Shown here: one piece after another, positions 56,508-64,000 of the stretch
Layout: each line of letters begins with the position of its first letter
Numbering within the stretch: position 1 is the stretch's first letter
Source of the DNA: Qipengyuania huizhouensis
GTDB lineage: Bacteria; Pseudomonadota; Alphaproteobacteria; Sphingomonadales; Sphingomonadaceae
Direction: 5' to 3'
Assembly (NCBI RefSeq): GCF_019711635.1
Contig: NZ_JAIGNT010000001.1
Location: 1-64,000 of the forward strand
DNA length: 64,000 bases
Program-made: the position numbers and the translations under genes
Notes under the pieces: model-generated
The model's input: only the letters and a program-made list of their open reading frames with translations
Told to the model about the DNA's origin: nothing
Databases searched by the model: none

Positions 56508-56565
56508 TTTTCCTGCCCGGGCAATCGCCGGGCGCAATACGAACACCCTTACGGAGACAATAGAC

Positions 56566-57975
56566 ATGGCAAGTGCAAGCGACGTCCTCAAACGTATCAA
56601 GGACGAAGAGATCGAGTGGGTCGACCTGCGGTTCACCGATCCCAAGGGCAAGTGGCAGCACCTGACCATGGTGGCCAAGACGCTTGACGAAGACCAGCTC
56701 GAAGACGGGCTGATGTTCGACGGATCCTCGATCGCTGGCTGGAAGGTCATCAACGAAAGCGACATGATCCTGAAGCCGGATCTCGAGCGGGTCTATATAG
56801 ATCCGTTCAGCGCCGAACCGATGCTGATCATGTTCTGTGACATCGTCGAACCCTCGACCGGCGAATGGTATGCCCGCGACCCGCGCACTACCGCCAAGCG
56901 TGCCGAAGCCTATCTCAAGTCGACGGGTATCGGTGACACGATTTACGTAGGCCCCGAAGCCGAATTCTTCATGTTCGACGATGTCCGTTTCGAAGACGGC
57001 TATGCCGGTTCCGGCTTTGCCCTCGACGACATCGAATTGCCGACCAATAGCGGCAGGGAATACGAAAGCGGCAACCTCGCCCACCGGCCTCGCGCCAAGG
57101 GCGGCTACTTCCCCGTTGCCCCGGTGGACAGCGCCGTCGACATCCGCGGCGAGATGGTCTCGACCATGATCGAGATGGGGCTCCCCTGCGACAAGCACCA
57201 CCACGAGGTGGCCGCTGCGCAGCACGAACTCGGCCTGACATTCGGCACGCTGGTCGAAACCGCCGACAACATGCAGATCTACAAGTATGTCGTGCACCAG
57301 GTCGCCCATATTTACGGCAAGACCGCGACCTTCATGCCCAAGCCGATCAAGGACGATAATGGGTCGGGCATGCACACCCACATGTCCATCTGGGACAGCG
57401 GCAAGCCGACCTTCGCAGGCAACCAGTATGGTGGTCTCAGCGAAAACTGCCTCTATTACATCGGCGGCGTCATCAAGCACGCCAAGGCGCTGAACGCTTT
57501 CACCAACCCCACCACCAATAGCTACAAGCGGCTGGTGCCGGGCTTCGAGGCGCCGGTGTTGCTCGCCTATTCGGCGCGCAACCGTTCGGCTTCGTGCCGC
57601 ATTCCCTATGGTGCGGGCGACAAGGCGAAGCGCGTGGAATTCCGCTTCCCCGACGCGATGGCGAACCCCTATCTCGCCTATGCAGCACTGCTCATGGCAG
57701 GTCTCGACGGGATCCAGAACAAGATCCATCCGGGCGAGGCGATGGACAAGAACCTCTACGATCTGCCTCCGGCCGAGCTTGCCGACGTTCCGACCGTCTG
57801 TGGCAGCTTGCGCGAAGCTCTCGAAGCGCTGGAAGCCGATCACGACTTCCTGCTCAAGGGCGAGGTCTTCACCAAGGACCAGATCGACGCTTATTGCGAG
57901 CTGAAATGGGACGAAGTCCTGCGTGTCGAAACTACGCCATGTCCGGCGGAATTCGACATGTATTACAGCGCCTGA
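56566..57975 (+). CDS. glnA: glutamine synthetase type I
   Basis: 469 residues behind CGGAG. Signatures: [16 protein letters not shown], the metal/ATP segment [36 protein letters not shown] and Tyr398 in KNLYDLPP, the adenylylation site. Condenses glutamate and ammonia. Co-transcribed with glnB (58-bp gap) and ended by a strong terminator. Confidence 0.98.
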   Translation: MASASDVLKRIKDEEIEWVDLRFTDPKGKWQHLTMVAKTLDEDQLEDGLMFDGSSIAGWKVINESDMILKPDLERVYIDPFSAEPMLIMFCDIVEPSTGEWYARDPRTTAKRAEAYLKSTGIGDTIYVGPEAEFFMFDDVRFEDGYAGSGFALDDIELPTNSGREYESGNLAHRPRAKGGYFPVAPVDSAVDIRGEMVSTMIEMGLPCDKHHHEVAAAQHELGLTFGTLVETADNMQIYKYVVHQVAHIYGKTATFMPKPIKDDNGSGMHTHMSIWDSGKPTFAGNQYGGLSENCLYYIGGVIKHAKALNAFTNPTTNSYKRLVPGFEAPVLLAYSARNRSASCRIPYGAGDKAKRVEFRFPDAMANPYLAYAALLMAGLDGIQNKIHPGEAMDKNLYDLPPAELADVPTVCGSLREALEALEADHDFLLKGEVFTKDQIDAYCELKWDEVLRVETTPCPAEFDMYYSA

Positions 57976-58033
57976 TTGGGCGAGCTGAATCAACGATCGA
58001 GCTTATCCGCCAGAACATTGCATTCGCGAAGTG

Positions 58034-58062
58034 GGCGTCCGGAGAAATCCGGACGCCTTTTT
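58034..58062 (+). terminator. intrinsic terminator of glnBA
   Basis: A perfect 10-bp stem GGCGTCCGGA / TCCGGACGCC with a GAAA tetraloop followed by five T residues, about 60 bp after the glnA stop. Textbook rho-independent terminator. Confidence 0.95.
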
Positions 58063-58369
58063 CACGGGAAATGCGAAAACTGGTATTGCTGTCGCCATCA
58101 GCAGCAGAACCGGCGCGCAATTTCCGAGCGAACAGCAGAAACGGGGCATCCTCTAGAAAAACGCGGATCGCTTCCTGCGTCTGAGCCAGGACGAGATCGG
58201 CCGTCTCGCGGGCGCTGATTGCAGGACGTACCGAAACTTCGCTCCACACGGTTGCCGGATTTCACCCGGGAAATCCTATTTGCGTGCTGCCGAAGGCAGA
58301 ACTGGATTTCCTACAGCCTGCCATCCTACCTAATCGGGGTGCCTCTCAACGCACACGAGGTACCTGCCG
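58063..58369. other. 307-bp stretch with no confident gene
   Basis: Between the glnA terminator and the lysozyme gene. A minus-strand open frame from a GTG at 58249 runs left through the terminator into the glnA end (57932). Its first 60 codons have coding-like composition, but it has no recognisable family or ribosome site. GAGG before 58370 is the ribosome site of the next gene. Nothing else seen. Confidence 0.4.
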
Positions 58370-58969
58370 ATGAACCGCAAAGCCGTTTTCGATCTTGTCC
58401 GTCGCCTGATGGGGCGCAGCTTTCGCCAGTCCGAAGTGGAGGCGCTTGACCGCGCTTTAAACGGGGCGGATTTTTCTGCCCAGGACAGTGTAACATGCGG
58501 TCCATGTCTCAGAGTGTCATCTGCAGGAATGGCACTAATCAAGCGGTTCGAGGGCTGCGCGCGGCGACGGCCTGATGGGCTTGACCAGGCCTATCCCGAT
58601 CCCGGCACGGGCGGCGAACCATAGACCATCGGCTGGGGCGCAACGGGAAACGATGTCCGTCCCGGCACAGTATGGACCAGGCAGCAATGCGATCAAAGGC
58701 TGGAAGAAGACATCGCCCGCCATGCATTGGACGTCAAATGTGCATTGGGCGACTGTCAAACTTCACAGGAACAATTCGACGCTCTTGTCAGCTTCCACTT
58801 CAACACCGGAGCCATCGGTCGTGCAACTTTGACGAAACTGCATTGTCGTGGAGAATTCGATCTCGCCGCCGCAGAATTCGGCAAATGGCGGTACGCCAGC
58901 GGGCGGGTACTCGAAGGGCTGGTCCGACGGAGGCGCGAAGAAGCAGAGTTGTACCGTTCAGGCAGGTAG
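58370..58969 (+). pseudogene. GH24 lysozyme (endolysin-type) with one in-frame amber stop
   Basis: One reading frame of 199 codons, broken only by TAG at 58622-58624 (codon 85). The N-terminal part has MNRKAVFDLVRRLMGRSF and a helical lead-in. The muramidase begins at SAGMALIKRFEGC with catalytic Glu61, then Asp77 in AYPDPGTGGEP; directly after the TAG the frame continues TIGWGATG, with Thr86 completing the Glu-Asp-Thr triad. The C-terminal half (QEQFDALVSFHFNTGAIG, FGKWRYASGRVLEGLVRRRREEAELY) is intact. Homologues I recall have Trp or Tyr just before TIG, so a single change such as TGG to TAG explains the break. It could be a fresh pseudogene, a sequence error or a read-through gene. Confidence 0.8.
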
Positions 58970-59048
58970 CAGATGCAAACCTTGCCGCTCGATTAACCGG
59001 AACCGAGTCCCACTCGATCCCGTTGCTTGGGTCAAAGGAGTATAACAA

Positions 59049-60083
59049 ATGCGTGTTTTCATGGCAGGAGCGGCAGCCATCGCGCTAGCCGCCAGCGGTG
59101 CCTATGCTCAAGGCAAGGGCAACGGAAACGGTAATAGCGACGGTAGGGGTAACCAGCCCGCCGCTGCCCAGAACAAGGGCAATGGGAACAATGGCGGTCA
59201 GAAAGCCGATCGGGGGCCTCAACGCGTGGCCCAGGGACAGCGCGGCCAGGGTAACGGCAATGGCAATGCCAAGCCCGATCGCGGCAACGAACGTCCGGTG
59301 CAGGCCCAGCAGTCCAACCGCGGGAATGGCAATGATCGAGGTAATACCAACGAGCACCGGGCTGCGGAACGTGGTATAAATCGCGATGATCGCCGCGAAT
59401 TACGTGTTCGCTACGATGATCGCCGAGACCGCGTCGATGACCGCATAATTCATAGTCAACGGGAAACTCGCTGGCTCACACAGGATCGAAACCGCGGTCT
59501 TGTCGCCGGGTGTCCTCCGGGGCTGGCGAAGAAGCGCAACGGTTGTAATCCGCCGGGACAGGTCCGCGATCGTTATCAACGTAGCCTGTTTGGCTTTAAT
59601 TACCGTCCGAGCCTGTTCGGATTGAACAATTATGATCGCCGTGGTGATTACTACTATAACGACGGCTACCTGGTCCGCTATGGCGACAGTGGTGGCATCG
59701 CCAGTTGGCTCCCCCTGCTCGGCGGGGCGCTGGGCATCGGCAATTCCTGGCCGAGCGGTTATCAAAGCTACCGCGTGCCGGACTATTATGTCGATTACTA
59801 CGACCTCGGCGGACCGGATCGATATCGTTATGCCGACAATGTGATTTATCGGGTCAGTCCCGAAGATGCGGCAATTACGTCGATCGCAGCACTGATTACC
59901 GGCGACGAGTTCACCGTCGGCCAGCAGATGCCTATGGGCTATGACGTTTACAACGTGCCTTACGCTTATCGCGACAGGTATTACGATACGCCGGAATACA
60001 TGTATCGCTACTCGGATGGTTATATCTACCAGGTCGATCCCGAGACCCGTCTGGTAGCTGCCGCCATCGACCTGCTGACCTGA
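59049..60083 (+). CDS. secreted Gly/Asn-rich protein with three Tyr-rich repeats
   Basis: 344 residues. Signal peptide (MRVFMAGAAAIALAASGAYAQ), then Gly/Asn/Arg-rich low complexity to about 105. A charged linker follows (RDDRRELRVRYDDRRDRVDD), then a conserved-looking CPPGLAKKRNGCNPPGQ at about 155. After a short duplication (SLFGFNYRPSLFGLNNY), three related units appear near 200-228, 257-283 and 319-344, of the form YxYxDGxIYxVxPExxxVxxxIxLL. No family name can be given with certainty; RcnB-like periplasmic proteins share the N-terminal style. It stands 14 bp before the fasciclin gene and probably forms a unit with it. Confidence 0.82.
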   Translation: MRVFMAGAAAIALAASGAYAQGKGNGNGNSDGRGNQPAAAQNKGNGNNGGQKADRGPQRVAQGQRGQGNGNGNAKPDRGNERPVQAQQSNRGNGNDRGNTNEHRAAERGINRDDRRELRVRYDDRRDRVDDRIIHSQRETRWLTQDRNRGLVAGCPPGLAKKRNGCNPPGQVRDRYQRSLFGFNYRPSLFGLNNYDRRGDYYYNDGYLVRYGDSGGIASWLPLLGGALGIGNSWPSGYQSYRVPDYYVDYYDLGGPDRYRYADNVIYRVSPEDAAITSIAALITGDEFTVGQQMPMGYDVYNVPYAYRDRYYDTPEYMYRYSDGYIYQVDPETRLVAAAIDLLT

Positions 60084-60097
60084 TCCGGAGAGACACG

Positions 60098-60679
60098 ATG
60101 AAACACTTCACGAAACCCCTCCTGCTGCTCGGGGCTATTGCAGGTTTGCCACTACTCTCTGCCTGCTCTGACGCTTCAGATACGGCAGAGGCAGATGCTG
60201 CCGCAACCCAGCAAGAGGCGAACCGGACGGTTGCAGCGGCACTGAACGACCTGCCGGAAACGACCAGCTTCAACAGAGCAATCTCGGAATCGCAGCTCGG
60301 CTCTATCTTCGATGGGCCCGCAAGCTACACGCTGCTGGCTCCCAACGATGCAGCCTTCGAAGCACTTGGCCAAGAAGGAGAAGCACTCCTGACCGAAGAG
60401 CAACGGCCGGTCCTCGTCGGGCTTCTGCGCGAGCATATCCTGCCGGGACATCTGACGCCCGAAAGTATCACTCAGGCCTTGGATGAACAGGATGGCGAAG
60501 TCATCATGACGACGCTCGGAGGCGGCGAGGTCACTTTTTCGAGAGAGGGCGAAACGATCACGGTAACGAACAACGGCGGATCGACCGCTCGGCTCACCAA
60601 TGGTGCAACAGCGGCGGCGAATGGGGTGATCATTCCGCTCGACACCGTTCTGGTACCCGGTCAACCGCCCGAGGACTGA
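60098..60679 (+). CDS. fasciclin (FAS1) domain lipoprotein
   Basis: 193 residues with a lipoprotein signal (LPLLSAC). FAS1 features: TVAAALNDLPETTSFNRAI, YTLLAPNDAAFEAL (H1 box), LLREHILPGHLTPESI and the C-terminal NGVIIPLDTVLVP (H2 box). FAS1 domains mediate adhesion or protein contacts outside the membrane. Paired with the repeat protein upstream; converges with tamB 12 bp away. Confidence 0.93.
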   Translation: MKHFTKPLLLLGAIAGLPLLSACSDASDTAEADAAATQQEANRTVAAALNDLPETTSFNRAISESQLGSIFDGPASYTLLAPNDAAFEALGQEGEALLTEEQRPVLVGLLREHILPGHLTPESITQALDEQDGEVIMTTLGGGEVTFSREGETITVTNNGGSTARLTNGATAAANGVIIPLDTVLVPGQPPED

Positions 60680-60691
60680 CGCTTGAGGAGG

Positions 60692-63600
60692 TCAGTAGTC
60701 GCGGCTGATTTCCGCGACTACACTTTCGCGACCGATGGTCGATACGCTTGCGAGGAGCGAAAGCCAGCTCGTAACGCGGAATTCGACCTCGGTCGCACTG
60801 TATCCGCGCCCGTCGGTTATGATCTCCACGTAAAAGCGTCGGCCGAAATTCTTGCCCAACGCGACCCCCGTTTCGCGGCCAAGGGCCGGATCGGCTGAAA
60901 CTATGCGCAGCCGGTCGAGACCGATCGCGCTCCGCAACTGGTTGATCGGGTCCAGCCCGCCTCCGCCACGAAGGCTGGCAACAGCCGCACCCAGCTGGAG
61001 GGCGTCGGTAGCGGACAGCGTGGTAATCGAACCTCCGAACAGAAGCCGGGCCAGGATCTCTTCTTCGGGCAAGGCAGGATCGGACGTGAAAGCAATTTCG
61101 GTCTGGCTGACGGTTCCGGTCACGGTAACGATGACATCGATCCCGTCACGCTCGGTCTCGGCACGAATATCCAGCGTCGGGTCGATCGGCCCATCTGCGT
61201 CGAAGTCGATCTCTCCGCGCGTAAGTTCGAAGCGAGTTCCCGCAAAGGTGTAGTCACCGCGAACCACGGTGGCCGACCCGCCGATACGAGGATCTTCGGT
61301 GGTTCCGCGCAATATGATGTCCGCGCCCCATTCGCTGTCGAGACCCATGCCATCGACATCGATCCTGCTGGGTCCGCGTGCGTTGATGAGGTAACGCCAA
61401 GGCCGCCCGGGAGCTACTTGTGCAGCGCGATCGGCAGGAGCGTTTATCTCACGGGTCGAAATCCTTGGAAGACGAAGGTCTTCGGCGGCTGTCCCAAGTG
61501 TCCAGCTTGCACGGTCGATCTGCACACGTCCGGCGATCGTGCCGCCCAGACCATCCGAGACGATACGCAGCGGTCCGCTGATCGTCGCACTCAGGCCGTT
61601 TGCGTCGAGCAAGCGAGCGTTGCTTGCCGCAGCGCGCAGATCCAGCGTGGGTCCGCGAATCTCGAGGAACCGGCCTTCCACCCGCTCGCCCAGGCCTTCC
61701 AGATCAACGATGCCGCTGCCTGTTACCGTGCCCCCGTTGGCAGTTCTGCCTGCGAAACGGGTGAGATTGAGCCGTGATCCGGCGAAATTGCCGCGCACGG
61801 TGACGTCGCGAATATCCGTCCCCGACAATGAACTGCGCACTCTCAGTTCATCGCTCGCAACGCGCCCCTGCACGCGAGGATTGGCGAGCGTACCGGTGGC
61901 ATTGGCGGCAATCGCAACGGGTCCGGTGAGGTCGAAAGCATCGATCGCAGCGAGCCTCCAGAGGCTTTCCGCAGCGCCCTGGTACCGCAATTGACCGTCG
62001 AGACTTCCGGCCCTCAACCGTTGCGTGAGGTCACCCGAGCCGGGCAAATTGTCGATCAGCGCCTGAACCCTCCCGCGCCGGATATCCTCATTGGCGAGTA
62101 CGGCACGCGCCTCGAGCCTGTCCGCGCTCAAGCGCGCCACCAGCGAAAGATCGACCGGTTTGGACGACAGGACCAGCCCCGACCTCGTGAGATCGTCGAC
62201 CTTCACGCGCGCAGTCCCGGTCGGCAGTCCACCCTTCGGCGCGCGGAAGTCGATATTGCCGGAAATAGTTCCCCCCATGCCGAGCTCGGCGACCGCGACA
62301 TCGACCAGCGAAAGCGGCATGCGCGCGAGCTTGAGTTCCAGCGCGGTTTCATCCGTGGCGAACAGTCCGGAAGCAATGGCTCCACCGTCGCCATAGTTTA
62401 CCTGCGTAGGTGCAAGTCGCCAGCCACCGCCGTCCAGTGCCGTCAGCACGGCCCGGCGTGGCATGGTGATGGCACGCCCGGCAAATTGCCCATCCGCTGC
62501 CACCGCAATGCGTTCAGGACGGAATTGTGCATTAAGATCCAGCGCAAAGCGATTGCCGCGTCTGCCGGAGATCGCGGCATCGAGCGAGCCGATACCGTTT
62601 TCTACTTCGCCCCGCGCGGCCATCCTGCCGATAAACAAGGTTCCGTATTGCAGGCCCTGAGCAGTGGCAGAGCCCGAAAAGTCGTATGCACCATCGCCGA
62701 TCACACCCGTCGCATCGATCTGGGCACGGGCGATGGTGAGCGGGGTTGCACCACCAAAGCTGGCGTTTCGCGCAGTCACGTCGATGTCAACGCCCTGCCC
62801 GCCCGGTCGCGGCGCGAGCGCAACGGCCCCATCGAGACCGCCGCCTCCCAAGGCGACGGTTCCCTGCACACCGCCATCGACCAGCGTCAAATCCCCCGAA
62901 ACATCTGTTTCCGAAACGGTCAGTCGCTCGATCTCGATCCTGGTCGGTCCGGATTCGGGCGCATGGAGGCCCAGTACACCGGCAAACGGGCCCAGAATCG
63001 ATCCGCCCTCGGTATCGATCGAAAAGCCTTCTTCGGTGGGGGCGATTGCCAGTCGGACGTCCTCGAGCCCAGTGACGGGACGAGCGAACACCAGTTCCGC
63101 AGTCGGCGCTCCGTCCTCTATCCTCCCCTGCACGGTGAACGGGCCGTAGTCGGTATGTTCGCCATTACCTGCAAGCGTGGTCGTGCTTCCGCTGATCGAA
63201 CCGTCCATCGCCAGAGCAAGTTTCGCAGAGGAGACCCTCAGCCGATTAAAATCGATCCCTGCCCCGCTGCTCGTGGCAATACCACCTCTTACACGGATGG
63301 CGGGGCCCGCAAGATTGGCCAAGGTGTCGTTGGTAACCGGCGAGATGCGCGCGTCGAGATCGGCACCGAGCCTCCAGCCCGATGGTAGCAGATCGAAATC
63401 AACAATTGCTGTGCCGCCTGCTGTTCCGACATTGTCCAGCGCCAGACGATCCGCGCGTACCGGCCCCCGGATCTGGTAGCGACCCGACGCAAGGTCGCCG
63501 CGCAGGGCCAGGTCGGCAGCAAGTCCGCGGAATGCAATCTGCAGATCTTCTCCTGCGAGATTGTTGCCCGACAATAGGATACGTCCCCTGCCGGTCCCGT

Positions 63601-64000
63601 TGACCAACCTCGGATCGACCAGCGGGTTGCCGGTCTCTATGCGGGCGACACGCAGCGATAGCGGAAGGATCCAATCCGACCCGTCATAACGGGCCGTTCC
63701 TTCCTGATTGAGCGCAAATACCCTTGTGGTGCCGGACACAAGCTGGCCGATTGCGAAATCATGCACTATGGCAAGATCGGAAAAAGAGCCATCGATCGTG
63801 GCAGTAGCGCGCGCGTTCTCCAACCGTAGATCGGGGCCGAACAGCCCGGCATCTCGCAAAAACGCTTCAAGTTCAAAATCTTCGACCCGATTCTCGGCCA
63901 GGTCGACCAGGCCTTGTCCGGCAAGGCTTATGCCGCGTCCGACAACGTTTATGTCACCATCGAAGGTGCGGTTGTCGATGGTCGTTCGCGAGCGGATGGC
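60692..64000 (-). CDS. tamB: TamB-like translocation and assembly protein (C-terminal part)
   Basis: The frame is open from the stop at 60692 to the window edge, about 1,100 residues; the N-terminus with its membrane anchor lies outside. The chain is a long run of beta-strand repeats (AsmA/DUF490-type), and the C-terminal DUF490 domain is clear: YLINARGPSRIDVDGMGLDSEW, GTTEDPRIGGSATVVRGDY, FTSDPALPEEEILARLLFG, RIVSADPALGRETGVALGK and the end ESVVAEISRDY. TamB bridges inner and outer membranes and is linked to lipid transport and to the BamA-like TamA, whose gene may lie downstream or elsewhere. Confidence 0.93.
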   Translation of the reverse strand, partial: AIRSRTTIDNRTFDGDINVVGRGISLAGQGLVDLAENRVEDFELEAFLRDAGLFGPDLRLENARATATIDGSFSDLAIVHDFAIGQLVSGTTRVFALNQEGTARYDGSDWILPLSLRVARIETGNPLVDPRLVNGTGRGRILLSGNNLAGEDLQIAFRGLAADLALRGDLASGRYQIRGPVRADRLALDNVGTAGGTAIVDFDLLPSGWRLGADLDARISPVTNDTLANLAGPAIRVRGGIATSSGAGIDFNRLRVSSAKLALAMDGSISGSTTTLAGNGEHTDYGPFTVQGRIEDGAPTAELVFARPVTGLEDVRLAIAPTEEGFSIDTEGGSILGPFAGVLGLHAPESGPTRIEIERLTVSETDVSGDLTLVDGGVQGTVALGGGGLDGAVALAPRPGGQGVDIDVTARNASFGGATPLTIARAQIDATGVIGDGAYDFSGSATAQGLQYGTLFIGRMAARGEVENGIGSLDAAISGRRGNRFALDLNAQFRPERIAVAADGQFAGRAITMPRRAVLTALDGGGWRLAPTQVNYGDGGAIASGLFATDETALELKLARMPLSLVDVAVAELGMGGTISGNIDFRAPKGGLPTGTARVKVDDLTRSGLVLSSKPVDLSLVARLSADRLEARAVLANEDIRRGRVQALIDNLPGSGDLTQRLRAGSLDGQLRYQGAAESLWRLAAIDAFDLTGPVAIAANATGTLANPRVQGRVASDELRVRSSLSGTDIRDVTVRGNFAGSRLNLTRFAGRTANGGTVTGSGIVDLEGLGERVEGRFLEIRGPTLDLRAAASNARLLDANGLSATISGPLRIVSDGLGGTIAGRVQIDRASWTLGTAAEDLRLPRISTREINAPADRAAQVAPGRPWRYLINARGPSRIDVDGMGLDSEWGADIILRGTTEDPRIGGSATVVRGDYTFAGTRFELTRGEIDFDADGPIDPTLDIRAETERDGIDVIVTVTGTVSQTEIAFTSDPALPEEEILARLLFGGSITTLSATDALQLGAAVASLRGGGGLDPINQLRSAIGLDRLRIVSADPALGRETGVALGKNFGRRFYVEIITDGRGYSATEVEFRVTSWLSLLASVSTIGRESVVAEISRDY

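Noticed and set aside
57932..58249. Minus-strand frame of 105 codons after glnA
   Set aside because: It runs through a textbook terminator and the end of glnA and matches no family that I know; kept only as a remark for the gap.

Overview
The window looks like a chromosomal segment of a high-GC alphaproteobacterium of the Sphingomonadales, most likely a member of the Erythrobacteraceae. This is inferred from gene content and order: a TonB-dependent maltodextrin locus with a tryptophan-halogenase-like gene, a complete mra/mur/fts cluster with a DAP-type murE, cysDNC with a DUF2061 gene, and ccmAB. No database search was possible. No rRNA, tRNA, CRISPR array, transposase or integrase is visible, so this is mostly core chromosome with one sugar-utilisation island.

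Layout. (1) 0.3-3.7 kb: three beta-oxidation-type genes (acyl-CoA dehydrogenase, crotonase, thiolase), the thiolase divergent from the other two, with a REP-like inverted element at 1460-1551. (2) 3.7-6.8 kb: sulfate activation, cysD-cysNC plus a DUF2061 membrane protein. (3) 7.0-21.2 kb: alpha-glucan locus. A LacI-type regulator separates a leftward pair (MFS sugar transporter, lipoprotein alpha-amylase) from a rightward run (TonB receptor, halogenase-like flavoprotein, lipoprotein GH13, cytoplasmic GH13 alpha-glucosidase, GH97). Matching operator-like dyads lie in front of both arms. (4) 21.3-25.8 kb: a poly-proline lipoprotein, a BAX-inhibitor-1 family membrane protein, a YbjN protein, and a TPR protein with two SPOR domains just after ftsZ. 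(5) 25.8-44.8 kb, minus strand: mraZ-rsmH-ftsL-ftsI-murE-murF-mraY-murD-ftsW-murG-murC-murB-ddl-ftsQ-ftsA-ftsZ, nearly all joined by 1-14 base overlaps. Two opposed arrays of about 10-bp-spaced GCGGG-type boxes lie upstream of mraZ. (6) 45.2-56 kb: two small envelope proteins, cysK, ferredoxin, AlkA-like glycosylase, SDR, PhhB, ccmAB, J-domain protein, map, DUF3298-like lipoprotein, M17 aminopeptidase, SH3-like protein, argC. (7) 56-58 kb: glnB-glnA behind a sigma-54-type promoter and ahead of a strong terminator. (8) 58.4-64 kb: a GH24 lysozyme gene split by one in-frame amber codon, a Gly/Asn-rich secreted repeat protein, a fasciclin lipoprotein, and the C-terminal 1,100 residues of a TamB-like protein running off the right edge.

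How the parts work together (inference). The glucan island reads as a full path: outer-membrane import by the TonB receptor, surface or periplasmic cleavage by two lipoprotein GH13 enzymes and GH97, inner-membrane import by the MFS carrier, and cytosolic hydrolysis by the GH13 alpha-glucosidase, under one LacI repressor. The dcw cluster couples peptidoglycan precursor synthesis to septation; the double-SPOR protein is a plausible extra division factor.

Most noteworthy: the amber-interrupted lysozyme, the paired mraZ-upstream arrays, the halogenase-like gene translationally coupled to an amylase, and a J-domain/winged-helix-like fusion with a TTG start.
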